This document shows, piece after piece, positions 1 to 10,015 of a stretch of DNA of 64,000 nucleotides. The stretch lies in NCBI GenBank assembly GCA_040360365.1, contig CP136412.1. The stretch is one strand, 5' to 3'. Both the position numbers and the translations under genes were made by a program. Source of the stretch: Arcanobacterium_A hippocoleae_A. Lineage in GTDB: Bacteria > Actinomycetota > Actinomycetes > Actinomycetales > Actinomycetaceae. The notes under the pieces were generated by a model. The model was given only the letters and a program-made list of their open reading frames with translations, was not told the origin of the DNA and did not search any database. Position 1 is the stretch's first letter. Each line of letters starts with the position of its first letter.

Positions 1-1
1 C

Positions 2-1723
2 ATTAGCTTGCCTGTAGAAGAGCTTACGGAGCTGCCTTCGGTAGACACATACTCGGCAGCCGCAACTGAGTACGAGACGAGGCTGGCTGAATCTGGTGAA
101 AGCACAGCGGAACTGGCAACACTATTTCAGGCCCTGGTTCACAACGAGCGGTACTCGGGGATCTCCAAGCCGACGATTTGCCCTGTATGCGAAGATGGCC
201 GACTCACGGTCTCTCGGATTGACGAGATCAAAGCCTCCCTCAAGGGACAATCTGAACTGAATGAGGCTTCCGAAAATCTGGCCACAGATATTCGTGCTCT
301 TGAACGCGACATCAGGGCGTACTCCAATGCGTGGTCAGGGATAGCGCCCGACTGCCTGAACTGGAGCGACGAACAGTGGGAAGCGAACGAGAATCGACTG
401 CGTGAGCTCCTTTCTGGAAGTCAGCACTCAGTCTCCCTTCTAGGGACGAACGGTGTTCGCGAGCGCTTTCAGTCGTTCAAGAGCCTTCTGAAGTCACTGA
501 GGACCGAATGCAAGGACATGCTGACCCGTGCCGAGGACTTGTTGGTCCTCGTGGCCGCTAGGAAGCAGCTGGGGCGTTCGTTGAGCGATGATTTACTGAA
601 AGTGCGCGCGGTGGCAGAGAAGCTGGCTGCAATGTGCGCTGAATCCGAAGGTGTTGTTTCGCGGCTTCGCGATGAACTTGGCGATAAGTTGCTGGCCGTC
701 AAGTTGCCGGGAGGAACGCGTGAACTTCTGCGGCTCGGAGCAAATGTGGACATGTTATGGAGCCAGCTTTCCTGCGAAGCGCGTAGGACAGACGCTAAGC
801 GACGCCTATCGAAGGTCTCGCGAACGCTAAGCAGTGCCGAGAAATCTCTGATCGATCGTCGATTCGATCAGATGGGAGCAGAGATCGAGCGGTGGTGGTC
901 TTCACTTCGACCTTCCGAGCTGATCGGTTTTGGCGGGGTGGAGCGCAGGGCGTCAGGACGCCGATTTGTTAACCTATCCGCAACGATGTCTCCTGCAGAA
1001 GGTGAAGCACCCGAGGAACGATCAGCCATCGGCGTGTTTAGCGACAGCCAGTTGAATGCGCTCGGCCTATCGGCCTTCTTGGCACGTCAAGTACTTGCTG
1101 GGATCCCCATTGTTATGCTCGACGACCCTCTACCCGGTTTTGACCCAGACCATACGGAAACATTCGCGGACTTGACTCTCGGGCAGCTGATCGATTCAGA
1201 AATCCAGGTGATACTTCTGACCCACAACCCAAAGCTCCAAGTCGCCGTGAGGGAACGGTATGCGCACATGGGCATCCAGCACTATCGACTCTCTCTCACT
1301 GAGCCATGCGAGGGGACAGAGACAACGGACGAGGGCGACGTCTTTGGTAACTACATGGCCACTGCACAGGACTTGATTGGCAGCAGAACCCTTGGCGGAC
1401 GCAAAAACGCTTCCCTTCACCTGCGCTGCGCGGCAGAGCGATTAGCTAAGCAAATCATCGCAACGAACCGGACCGAAGACGGCGCCCCAACCCGAGTTTC
1501 GGAAGTCAGGGAGAAAACACTTGGAGAACTAGAAAATGAGGTGCGCCCGTATGCTTTGTCGCCCGATGAGCCCGGACGTTGGAGACGCTGGAAGAGCCTG
1601 CTAAATCCTGGCAACCACGACAACGATGTGCCATCTTCAGCTGATCTCAAGGTGGTGTTTGGGGATCTCCGCAAGCTGCGGAAGAACCACGAGAAGCATT
1701 GGCCAAATGGATTGCTAACGTAG
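2..1723 (+). CDS. Rad50/RloC-like SMC-type ATPase, C-terminal part (5' end outside window)
   Basis: The reading frame is open from the first bases, so the N-terminal Walker A part lies upstream of the window. A CPVC motif (about residue 58 from the first in-window TTG) has the form of a zinc hook as in Rad50 and RloC, and is followed by a long helical, charged stretch. An ABC-signature-like SDSQLNALGLS comes next, then Walker B IVMLDDP with a D-loop, and an H-loop-like LLTHN. These are the parts of an SMC/RecN-type ATPase head. The C-terminal 130 residues carry no domain I can name. RloC proteins are translation-blocking phage-defence nucleases; others of this class are repair or restriction ATPases. 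I cannot choose between them without the N-terminus. No frameshift is evident. Confidence 0.7.
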   Translation: MSLPVEELTELPSVDTYSAAATEYETRLAESGESTAELATLFQALVHNERYSGISKPTICPVCEDGRLTVSRIDEIKASLKGQSELNEASENLATDIRALERDIRAYSNAWSGIAPDCLNWSDEQWEANENRLRELLSGSQHSVSLLGTNGVRERFQSFKSLLKSLRTECKDMLTRAEDLLVLVAARKQLGRSLSDDLLKVRAVAEKLAAMCAESEGVVSRLRDELGDKLLAVKLPGGTRELLRLGANVDMLWSQLSCEARRTDAKRRLSKVSRTLSSAEKSLIDRRFDQMGAEIERWWSSLRPSELIGFGGVERRASGRRFVNLSATMSPAEGEAPEERSAIGVFSDSQLNALGLSAFLARQVLAGIPIVMLDDPLPGFDPDHTETFADLTLGQLIDSEIQVILLTHNPKLQVAVRERYAHMGIQHYRLSLTEPCEGTETTDEGDVFGNYMATAQDLIGSRTLGGRKNASLHLRCAAERLAKQIIATNRTEDGAPTRVSEVREKTLGELENEVRPYALSPDEPGRWRRWKSLLNPGNHDNDVPSSADLKVVFGDLRKLRKNHEKHWPNGLLT

Positions 1724-1869
1724 CGCGACTATCATGCCTCGTTAGACCTCCGAATCGAGCGACAACGGCTCGCGTCTCGAAACGTGAAGGTGGAGTGGGC
1801 TAGGTTTTGTTCCACTTTACAAACTAGCTATTACAGGCAGATTTTCATAATACGGGTTTGGTTGACGGT

Positions 1870-3090
1870 TTGTATGGTTATGTTGCGAGCTGGTTGCTCG
1901 CGTTTTGATTGTATGTTGTTTCGTATTCGATGGGTGTGAGTTTGGCGAGTCTGCGTTGGCGGCGTTTGCGATGGTATTTGCCTTCAATCCAGGAAATGAT
2001 CGCTAGGCGTAGTTCTTGACGGGTTTGCCAGGTCTTAGAGTCTAGGACGTTCTTTTGCAGTAAGTACCAAAATGATTCCATTGCCGCATTACCGCCGCAA
2101 GCCCCGACCCACCCTATAGATCCTTGCAGCTGGTTGGTTTCCAGCGTGCGGGTAAAGGATTTAGAGATGAACTGGCTTCCTCGATCCGAATGAATAATCA
2201 CGCCTTGGGGGGTAGCCGCGATGCTGGAGCGCCATTTCTAGAGCGTTAACCGCGATACGTGCTTTCATACGCTTGTCGATACTATAAGCCAACGATCCGA
2301 TTCGACCACAGATCCTTGAACGCACATATATACATCTTTCCCTTCCCTAGTGTGATGCTCGGTAATATCTGTTACCCACACTTGGTTCGGACCAGAAGCT
2401 GTGAAATCACGCTTAAGTAGGTCATCATGAACCGGATACCAGCCTTACGGTAGCCTCCCTTACGGCGAATTATCTGTGATGCGACCCCTGCCTTGTTACA
2501 CAATCTCCATACCCGACGCTCACAAACCATTGGCCGGCCTTGGGATTGGTGTTCATCGTTAAGATCATCGGCAAGTATCCGATACCCGACATAAGGATCT
2601 TCACCATGGAAATAGGCCAGCCGCTCAATAAGCGCCCGATTTTGCATTTCGAGTCTAGATATTGGTTGTTTAACCCACTTGTAGTAGTCCTGCCAGCTAA
2701 TCTTTAACACCCGGCAAGAAAACCGTACCAGGATATGGAACAGGAAACGCTGGGCGGCTAGCTCACGTACAAGCGGGTAAATCATTTTGGGGCAGATTCG
2801 CCTGGCTTAAATACGCCGCCGCCCGACGCAACACCTCGTTTCCCATCTCCAACTCACGAATCCGCTTCAAAGCCTTACTTAAATCCCCACCATCAACCGA
2901 AGCTGATGATAACGGCAAACCATGCTCAGATAGACGATGATAACGCAACCAGGCCTACAATGTTCCCCGGCCTACCCCCAGATCCCTAGCAACCTACTTA
3001 ACCGCGATACCCGACTCCACAAGGCTAATCGCATCATTCTTAAACCCTTGGCCTGAAGTAGTCTGGGTTTTCTTTCTAGGTGTTTACCTT
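1870..3090 (-). mobile_element. Decayed IS3-family element (OrfA + OrfB remnants)
   Basis: On the minus strand an OrfA remnant (about 3085 to 2763) reads RKKTQTTSGQGFKNDA and later KRIRELEMGNEVLRRAAAYL, typical of the IS3 leucine-zipper region. It has two in-frame TAG stops, one where QAW would be expected. OrfB follows: its N-terminal part is at 2785-2372, then VTDITEHHT with the first catalytic Asp near 2380. The core at 2201-1878 holds HSDRGSQF (second Asp) and AAMESFW (catalytic Glu). Frame changes separate the pieces. Substitutions as well as indels are present, so this is genuine decay and not only sequencing noise. It is not expected to be active. Confidence 0.85.
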
Positions 3091-3094
3091 GTTT

Positions 3095-4150
3095 TCCGTT
3101 ATCGATGGCGATTTATGTCGGCACCAGTACTCTTCCTCGATTTCCTGCGGCGTGCGGGAGTCAAGGTTCTCGTGTAGGAGCACGTGTTCCACCAGGTCAC
3201 CCACTCAAAGGTCGCGATCCCGACCTCAAGGACATTGTCCCACAAGCAAGCATGGATAAGCTCGTTATTTGTACGAGCCGTTAACATTTTCAGCTAACGC
3301 GTTATCCCACGAATCCCCTACACTGCCCGTTGACTCACCAATACCAGCCCGTGTGAGACGCTCATGGTAGACCAACGAGACGTACCGAGAGCCATGGTCA
3401 CTGTGATGGATTAGATTAGTGGTTGAGTGAGCATTACGGATTGCTTGATTCAACACCTGCAAGGACAGAGCTTCGGTCCGCATCAAGTTCGATAAAACCC
3501 ATCCCACAATTCTCCTTGAAAAGAACGTCGGTAACAAAAACCGCGTAGACGAAACCAGCACGAGTTTTAACGCACGTAATATCAGCAACCCATAGACCGC
3601 GTAGTTCTCTTTATGGGGTTTTGCAGACGAACTCGATGAGTTGCCAATCACGCTTGACTCGAGCCGAGAACTGACAGGCCTTCACCCGCGATACCCACGC
3701 GAAGTAATGAAACCTCCCTCACGCTCCTAGTTTAACGTCGCACAAATGAACTCGACCAGAAAACGATCACGATATCCATCAATAAACACGATCATTTACG
3801 ACGTTTCGAGTCAAGTGCGGAAACGAAAAAGCCGACGCCAATTTCAAAATCTCGTTACTGTCACGTAACTCTTGACTCTCACGTCGTAACCTAGCGTTTT
3901 CAGCGATCACATCTTCTTCTACTATCCTGAACGTACCTGAACATCGGGCTTGTTGAACCCACTACCTAGCCGTATGCCAACAGACCCCAAACTTAGGAAC
4001 AACAACCTCACACGCGACCTGAATCGACGCCCCTCAGCAAAGATCCAATCCTCAACCAAACGAACCACACAATCCTTCACACCTCAATCAAACTTCTCTA
4101 ACACAACCCAGATCTTCCCATCCACTCAAACAAAACAAAACCCAGACCAC
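3095..4150 (-). mobile_element. Second decayed IS3-family element
   Basis: Minus-strand fragments at 3651-3265 and 3287-3099 encode the OrfB integrase core: LIHHSDHGSRYVS, then DSWDNALAENVNGSYK, then a WNT-containing C-terminus. Upstream (about 4150 to 3800) an OrfA remnant is spread over several frames, with pieces such as VKDCVVRLVEDW, VPKFGVCWHTAR and ENARLRRESQELRD. The last carries the coiled coil typical of IS3 OrfA. A TAG replaces the Gln codon after WHTAR. The element abuts the previous IS3 remnant and lies just downstream of the decarboxylase operon. It is related to the scar at 20.8 kb, which shares the RVVRLVEDRI-type start. Confidence 0.8.
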
Positions 4151-4251
4151 TTCAGTCACGAGCAATAACAGCCAACACCAATCTTGCCAGCCGATCCCAG
4201 ACTAGCTACCATAAGACTCACAAACTTTTCAATTTAAAACGTAATGGCTCA

Positions 4252-4838
4252 TTAGTGAAGATTCTCATTGGCGTTAAACTCATTAATGTTCTGGAAAGCG
4301 ACGATGGAATCAATAGGGGAAATGAGACGATCCCTAAATGGGTAATCTAGTGGAAGTGTTTTACAAATTACGGCTCTCAGTCCGGGCTCGAGTCCCCATG
4401 CCAAAGCGTCATCAATATTATCTTGTGTAGCTTCCCTCAAATGCTTAAATCCAGAGGCTTCAAGTACGCTGAAGATGCCTTGTGTTCCAGAAAAAGCTGT
4501 AGGCTGTCCACCGGTTGTCTGATATCCTCCATTATCTAAAATAAGGCAAAGCATATTTGAGGGGAAGCTGTCGCGACTGTTGCAACAGCTCCAAGATTCA
4601 TTAGCAGACTACCGTCTCCCTCAACAGCGACAATCTTACATTTTGACCCAAGGGCCAAACCAAGGCTGACAGGTAACACCATGCCCATAGAACCATATAA
4701 AGGCAAAACTACTCCCTCAGGAAAAAGATCCATTGCAAGAAAAGCTGTAGGCCCCAGGTGACATACAACCTGCAAGGTCGTGGAGTGGGTGTTTAGCTTA
4801 GTAAACAAGTATTTTATATCAATTGGTTTCTGATTCAT
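4252..4838 (-). CDS. TPP-dependent decarboxylase beta subunit (phosphonopyruvate/sulfopyruvate decarboxylase-like), frameshifted
   Basis: This is the pyrophosphate-binding (C-terminal) half of a two-subunit thiamine diphosphate decarboxylase of the ComE/Ppd type. The TPP motif is visible as EGDGSLLMNLGAVATVA, and after a frame change it continues as LILDNGGYQTTGGQPTAF. The break falls near 4557 in a short A-run (minus strand), and adding one base restores the family pattern. The start lies 2 bases after the alpha-subunit stop, so the two are translationally coupled. Enzymes of this family decarboxylate 3-phosphonopyruvate or 3-sulfopyruvate. The substrate here cannot be read from sequence, and no pepM-like mutase lies nearby. 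It is the last gene of a minus-strand operon. Confidence 0.75.
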
Positions 4839-4840
4839 TA

Positions 4841-5320
4841 CTATCCCTCAATGAGAACAGCAGTTGGAGCAGATCCAAAACGTGCAGGTAAGGGCTTAGA
4901 TGATATTTTGCATAAAACATCGATCCCCTCACTTGACGAAGCAGTCACTATTTTACAACCCATAGTTGCAAGAGTTGACTTAACCGCAAAACCCGCAGGA
5001 ATTTGCGTTGGGTTGCACTCACCGCGACCACCTCTCAACGCTACAGCGATTACGAGTGGAATACCGTATGCAATAACAAGAGAGCCTAATGTGTTCAAAG
5101 AAGACATTAGACCAGAAGATTGCATCATCACAAGAGGACGACGTCTTGCTATATACAATCCAGCACCAATAGCAATAGCTTCTTCCTCACGTGAACAGAA
5201 GAAGACATCGTTGAGATTAATTAATTCAACCATGTCGTTCAATTCTGAACATGGAACCAAAGGAAAGGAATCGTAGCAATTATTCAGCATATAAGATGGC
5301 GAGAGTACAGAATCAAACAT
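4841..5320 (-). CDS. TPP-dependent decarboxylase alpha subunit (ComD/Ppd N-half-like)
   Basis: About 160 residues matching the PYR-domain half of sulfopyruvate/phosphonopyruvate decarboxylases. It contains the catalytic-Glu region SREEEAIAIGAGLYIARRRP, followed by VMMQSSGLMSSLNTLGSL, a very typical stretch for the family. I place the start at the ATG (MFDSVLSP) because a GGAG Shine-Dalgarno sits 8 bases upstream; the GTG three codons earlier overlaps that site. The beta subunit follows directly. The gene appears intact. Pairing with an MFS exporter and a YcaQ-like glycosylase in one operon suggests a specialised small-molecule pathway, but this is inference. Confidence 0.75.
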   Translation of the reverse strand: MFDSVLSPSYMLNNCYDSFPLVPCSELNDMVELINLNDVFFCSREEEAIAIGAGLYIARRRPLVMMQSSGLMSSLNTLGSLVIAYGIPLVIAVALRGGRGECNPTQIPAGFAVKSTLATMGCKIVTASSSEGIDVLCKISSKPLPARFGSAPTAVLIEG

Positions 5321-5414
5321 GTATCTCACTCCCTGTGACTATTCGGAGTTTCTATAAGAAAAGACATTGCTGTCAGCAGCACAAGGATTATACTTAAGGC
5401 ATTAAGCGAAGAGG

Positions 5415-6549
5415 TCAAACCGACTTGTGACAGTAAAAACCTGCGGACAGATTCGAAAGACCACTACTAATATCATATGATGCTCCGATAGCGGCATTCA
5501 TCTCTGTTTGTTGCGCTTCTCTATAATGTTCACCTATAAGCACGAAAGAAATGATGAACATGATCGTCATAGCAGAACCCAAAACTATTGAGCCAATAAC
5601 AACAAATAGTAGCCTGGATCCGAGTGATATAAATACTACTCCGACTGCGATAGAAAGTGATGCAATTTGGTATTGAGAGCTGATGCTAAGTGACCTGGGT
5701 TTTATTTTTCCGAAGAATAAGCCTGCGAAAAATCCAGAAAAACTGATTATACTGAGAAAGATGCCAGAAGCGGATTGTTCACCTAGCGATGCTTCAGACC
5801 ACTTGGTGAGTAGAATACTTAAAGCACCCATCGCAGAGCCAAGACCAAGAATTGGACCAAGAATTCTCCAGGTAGCTCGATTGAGGTAAATCGAGCGGAA
5901 ATTACTTTTGGAGATTTGGGAGCCATTGCTGTATCGACTCTTGATTGATTAATTATCAGATCACGAGTAGATACCTCCTTTCTCCCAGCTAAAATAATCA
6001 GCGCTGTCGTGCCCATGAATCCGCATAATAGACCGAGCGGAATAGCCCAAAATGCTCCGACAGTAGACCATAGAAGAGCAGTAATCAACGGAGTTATAGC
6101 AAACACGAGTTCTTCAGCCACAGAATCAAGTGCATGAAGTGCGCGATTAAAATCGTCGTTTTGAGCAATGCGTGTCCATAACGTTCGTACGAGGGCAGGA
6201 GTTGGCGGGACTAACAATGTTCCAATAAACAAAAAACTACGGCAATATGAAATGGCTGATCAACATAACTAAGAAATGCGCCAAGCGCCATGAATGAACA
6301 ATATCCGACAGACATAGGAACAATTGTCCTGAGCGGTGAAAATCTCATGATCAGCCTGCCTTTATATGGCGCAGTGAGTGCACCTGCTGCCATCAGCAGC
6401 GATGATGCAATGCCAGCAAACATGTACTCATGTTTGCTGGCATATAAAGCGATTAGACCGAATGGCACCAAACCTGCAGCTAAACGACTGAAATTGATCG
6501 CTAGAAGCAGTGGTGAAGCTTCACGATCGGAAAGAATCTCTTTGTACAT
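5415..6549 (-). CDS. MFS transporter, two single-base frameshifts
   Basis: Three overlapping frames join into one protein of about 380 residues with many hydrophobic segments and MFS character. The first part contains LMAAGALTAPYKGRL, the loop 2-3-like signature region. The middle runs through LLVPPTPALVRTLW, and the last continues from RILGPILGLGSAMGALS. The breaks are at about 6231-6236 (an A6 run, T6 on the coding strand) and 5906-5909 (T4, A4 on the coding strand). Adding one base at each restores a continuous protein, so the gene is probably intact. It starts 7 bases after the glycosylase gene and is followed by the decarboxylase genes, so it may export the product of the operon. Substrate unknown. 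Confidence 0.75.
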
Positions 6550-6556
6550 TATCTGC

Positions 6557-7692
6557 TCACTTTACGCTTTCAAGAGGAGCTGTCCAAAGTTGGAGGATAT
6601 CTCTAACTTTGCTTTCGACAAAACCTGGATTGACGCTATCGACAATTTCCAGATTTTCCACCGTTACGTTGCCATTTGAAACTCTGGCAGCTATCCGTCC
6701 GATAATGTCTTCATTGCTCAGCAGGGGCATGGAAAAGTAGCCAAATTCGCGTTTATGCGCTGGCTTGTAAACTTCGAGCCGATAGTCCTTGCCAAACAGG
6801 GCAAGCTGCCGTGGGCGATGCCAAATGAGTGAATCAAAAGGTGAGAGCACCACAATCTGAGAACTGGTCCAATCAAGTTCGTCAACTGCATTGAGCAAGT
6901 GTTCACTAACCAGCCAGGTATCTTTAATCCCTTCAATACTGACCGGAATAAAACCTTTTTCATAGCAGTATTCGGCAATTCGTGGGTCTTTCGGGAATCG
7001 AAAGTAATCATAAACATCTTTGAGCGTTGCGATGCCCAGAGCATCCAATGCGATATCTACTGTTTTTCGTAGACTTTCCTCAACGCTCAAAACCTCACCA
7101 GCTGGCAAATTTGCTTGTTCAGGGGTGCTGTAAATTCTTTGCCAACGTTCATCCCGGCTTACCACAGCCAAGTCGCCAAAGCTCAATAACCATTCGCAGG
7201 CGACTTTCACTTCACTACTACGATCCCAGCCGGTGCCGTGAGTTTTGCTCAACATCGCCTGGGTGGCAGGCCCTCGTCGCGAATCCGCTGCAAAACCTCA
7301 GCACCCACTTTCCGATTATATGGAGGCCCAGTAAGACCATTTTTACGAATTAAACTGCGACGCCAGTGAAAAATAGGCCACGAAGACTGAGGGAGTAGCG
7401 AATGTGCATGTCCCCAAGTTTCATATAAGCCCGCCGCTGCGTTGTAAAGACCATCAACTTCAGACCGCTGCACTCCCCGGGAAAGAAGCACAATTTCTTG
7501 CGAACGCCGCACCGCCTGAATCGAATCAACCTGTACGCAGCCCAACCGCTTCACCACCGAGTCCAAAGAATTGACCGACTCAAGCTGCGCTGGAGCCAAC
7601 CCCTGCGCCAACACCGCCACTTTACGCGCCATCCGCAGATCAATATTCACAGCATATTTTACTGGCTGGCCTTCGATCATAGTCTCATACAC
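6557..7692 (-). CDS. AlkZ/YcaQ-family winged-helix DNA glycosylase (HTH_42), frameshifted
   Basis: The two parts join into about 378 residues. Near residue 50 the N-terminal part reads KRLGCVQVDSIQ; the Q-V-D at 54-56 fits the Q-hydrophobic-D catalytic motif described for YcaQ-type members. The later part holds the conserved FDSLIWHRPRQLALFGKDYR and KREFGYFSMPLL blocks of this winged-helix family. YcaQ/AlkZ proteins excise bulky alkylated bases and unhook DNA crosslinks, and some serve as self-resistance in biosynthetic clusters. The frame break lies at about 7271-7273 in a short G-run (coding strand), and one extra base gives the expected EGPATQAML junction. The 5' end overlaps the upstream hypothetical gene by about 16 bases. 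Confidence 0.8.
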
Positions 7693-8194
7693 TCACGGCT
7701 TATTGGAATCAGACGCGCAACCTCATCCCCTCTTTTAATCTCAACTCGGCGTTTTGGAGCGATAGCGATACTTATGCCTTTAGGCGCAATTCGCTTAAGC
7801 GTAGCTGGCGATAATAGTCCTATCTCAACTCCAAGATCCGGCATCAGCGGTGAAGGGATAATAAGGACTCCTACGTCATCCCATTTTTCAACAGTCCATC
7901 CCTGCCTCCACTCGATAGTGCCAAGAGCATTGGGAAGGAACATCGATTGTCGACCTGCATCGCTTTCAAACTCATATGAATTTAACCATGGCGGGGGATC
8001 GAGAGCTATTGTTGCGTCTCCACGAGTCCAAACCTGACTTTTTCCGACAGCCCGTGCAGAGTTTTCAACAGAAACTCCTCCTGCGACTTCAATTTGCTCA
8101 ATCGGATAGTTGCAATCTTACGCACAGTTCCATTCGCGTCTTCAAAGACCGACAAGGTTCCAGAGTCTGTGTCCGTGGAGTATATTTCAGTCAT
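7677..8194 (-). CDS. Unknown protein, about 171 aa, first gene of the operon, frameshifted
   Basis: Reads MTEIYSTDTDSGTLSVFED and then, after a break in an A5 run (coding strand) at about 8039-8043, continues as VWTRGDATIALDPPPWLN to the stop at 7677. The start has a good AAGGA Shine-Dalgarno. I do not recognise the family. There is no signal peptide or membrane segment; the protein is mixed alpha/beta with a Pro-rich middle and a basic C-terminus (IAPKRRVEIKRGDEVARL). It overlaps the YcaQ-like gene, so it is probably co-transcribed with it. Confidence 0.5.
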
Positions 8195-8551
8195 GCATTT
8201 TCCTTCGTCTGACCTAGCTATTAATGTTACCTACACTATCATACATATCATTCAAGCGGTTAAGTGCCAGGTGTGTTACCCAGAAAGTATTCCTTGTCTT
8301 TGGCACTTGGGGTGCACCATTACAAGATACCCTCACCACTGATAAGGTTGGCTCCGATGATCCATTCATTTTATCTATCCCGCCGAAGTAATAAGCACCA
8401 TTTGCACCAGGCACGAAGAAAATACACCAAGCATGCACCCAAATGCGCCAGCCTAGAGAAATTTGCATCACCCAGCAAGCCTTTGCACCAAGCAACCCGC
8501 TTTGTATTAAAATGAACGTCTAAGTCTCGCACAACTATCCGTATTGGATAC
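8195..8551. other. Upstream region without a convincing gene
   Basis: A minus-strand open stretch ends at 8214 (with VVRVSCNGAPQVPKTRNTFW) and could be a small gene or a relic. It lacks a clear start and recognisable family, so I do not call it. The promoter of the minus-strand operon should lie here. Confidence 0.3.
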
Positions 8552-8592
8552 AAAGCCCGTTTGGCTCGCGATGGTGAGCTAGGCGGGCTTTT
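8552..8592. terminator. Hairpin terminator, likely bidirectional
   Basis: AAAGCCCG pairs with CGGGCTTT, and an inner GGCTC/GAGCT extends the stem. Both flanks have A or T runs, as expected for an intrinsic terminator. It insulates the IS1249-like element from the minus-strand operon to its left. Confidence 0.7.
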
Positions 8593-8665
8593 CGCTTGAT
8601 ACTAGGCGAAATGCCGCTTGCGGATGTGCGCATGGTACTCACCTCCTGCCCTGATATCAGCTTCT

Positions 8666-10013
8666 GGGCTAGCGGGCAATTGTTATTGATGGTTTTCTTG
8701 TTTTTCGTTGGTGTGGTGGGGGTTTCTGGGTGAAAACTCGTTTCGATTCGAGTTTTCGGTTGGACAATTGTTATTGATTTTGTTGCGGGTTTTCCTTGCT
8801 ATAGTAAGGAAAAGTCGTGGTGAAAGTCGGCTCATACTGGTGGGTATGGGATCGAATAAGAAACACTGCCCGAAGTGTGGTGGCGGCATGGTGAAAAACA
8901 GTAGAGATAAATGCGGGTATCAACGCCGGATTTGTACCTCGTGCAGGGTAACAACGCGTTGGGATAACGATGTTATAGCTCGGGATCTGCGCGTGTTCCT
9001 TGACGTACTCATGGGAAAAACAACGCAACGAGAATTACCAGGTCAGGGTCATACATTTAGGCACAGGGCTGCCCCGTTATGGGAAATCTGGCCAGTCTGT
9101 ATGCCTGATGGTCAGGTACACAAGGTGATCCATGCAGATGGAATACATTTAGGACGTGAAGCAGTTGTACTCATTGCCTGTAGCCGTGAATATGCGGTTG
9201 CTTGGCATGTAGCTAGGCGTGAATCTAGACAAGCATGGATGGATTTGCTTGTGAAGATTCCACCACCAGAGATGGTCGTAACTGATGGCGGTACAGGGTT
9301 TAAAACAGCTCATGCACGACTCTGGCCTACAACTCGTGTTCAACGCTGCACGTTCCATGCGTTTAACCAAGTTAAACGCTATACCGCCACGAAATCACGC
9401 ACCGAGTGCGGTCGGCAATTATATCGGCTGGGTATTGACCTGTTGCACGTAACAACCCCTGCAGCAAGGGATGCGTGGATTGATAGTTTCTATGCTTGGC
9501 GTGAGCATTGGAGCGTATTTTTGAGTGAGAAAACCAAAAACGAGCAAGGGAAACTCGTAGATAAACACGAACGACTCGTCAAAGCCTGCAACAGTCTAAC
9601 TAGACTCATCAATAGTGGGTACTTGTTCACGTTCCTTGACCCTCACCTGTATGATGACGGCGAAATTATCGGTATCCTACCAGCGACGAACAATCAGATA
9701 GAAGGTGGGATCAACTCCCCTTTACGCGAATTACTACATCGGCATCGAGGGATGAGTATTGATCACCGTATCCGGACTATCGGCTGGTGGTGCTACCTGC
9801 ACACTGAAAACCCTGCTAGCCCCGCCCAGATTCTACGCATCATGCCCACAAACACAGACATCACCCGTGCCTACCAGCAAGCGGCCGCTTTACGCCACGC
9901 TGACCGTAACAACCAACGATGGGGCACCGGAATCGACTGGAACGACCTCCACACCAGCACACCCTACCAAAACGACTACTAACCAAAAATCAATAACTTT
10001 TGTCCGCTAGCCC
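8666..10013 (+). mobile_element. IS1249-like (IS256-group) insertion sequence, apparently complete
   Basis: The two ends form imperfect terminal inverted repeats. The left end starts GGGCTAGCGG and continues through TTATTGAT. The right end, reverse-complemented, also starts GGGCTAGCGG and carries TTATTGAT at the same offset. The element is about 1.35 kb with a single transposase gene. I see no clear target duplication; only an AGCT is shared by the flanks. It lies inside the 5' part of an Abi_2 gene whose N-terminus is missing on the other side, so a deletion probably accompanied or followed insertion. Confidence 0.85.
8846..9982 (+). CDS. IS1249-family transposase
   Basis: 378 residues starting at MGSNKKHCPKCGGG. 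The N-terminal zinc ribbon has paired CPKC and CTSC cysteines. The DDE catalytic centre shows as HADGIHLGREAVV (first Asp), VVTDGGTGFKTAH (second Asp) and NNQIEGGINSPLRELL (Glu), followed by RHRGMS, which is characteristic of the family. The upstream in-frame extension is hydrophobic and lacks the zinc ribbon, so this ATG is preferred. The frame is uninterrupted, so this is the one transposase in the window that could still be active. Confidence 0.9.
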   Translation: MGSNKKHCPKCGGGMVKNSRDKCGYQRRICTSCRVTTRWDNDVIARDLRVFLDVLMGKTTQRELPGQGHTFRHRAAPLWEIWPVCMPDGQVHKVIHADGIHLGREAVVLIACSREYAVAWHVARRESRQAWMDLLVKIPPPEMVVTDGGTGFKTAHARLWPTTRVQRCTFHAFNQVKRYTATKSRTECGRQLYRLGIDLLHVTTPAARDAWIDSFYAWREHWSVFLSEKTKNEQGKLVDKHERLVKACNSLTRLINSGYLFTFLDPHLYDDGEIIGILPATNNQIEGGINSPLRELLHRHRGMSIDHRIRTIGWWCYLHTENPASPAQILRIMPTNTDITRAYQQAAALRHADRNNQRWGTGIDWNDLHTSTPYQNDY

Positions 10014-10015
10014 AG

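Noticed and set aside
3950..4168. Plus-strand 72-codon open frame
   Set aside because: Antisense of the IS3 OrfA remnant; composition is not protein-like.
4851..5276. Plus-strand 141-codon open frame
   Set aside because: Antisense shadow of the decarboxylase alpha subunit, which has clear family motifs on the minus strand.
8214..8495. Minus-strand 93-codon open frame
   Set aside because: No family, weak start, unusual composition; could be a relic but not supportable as a gene.
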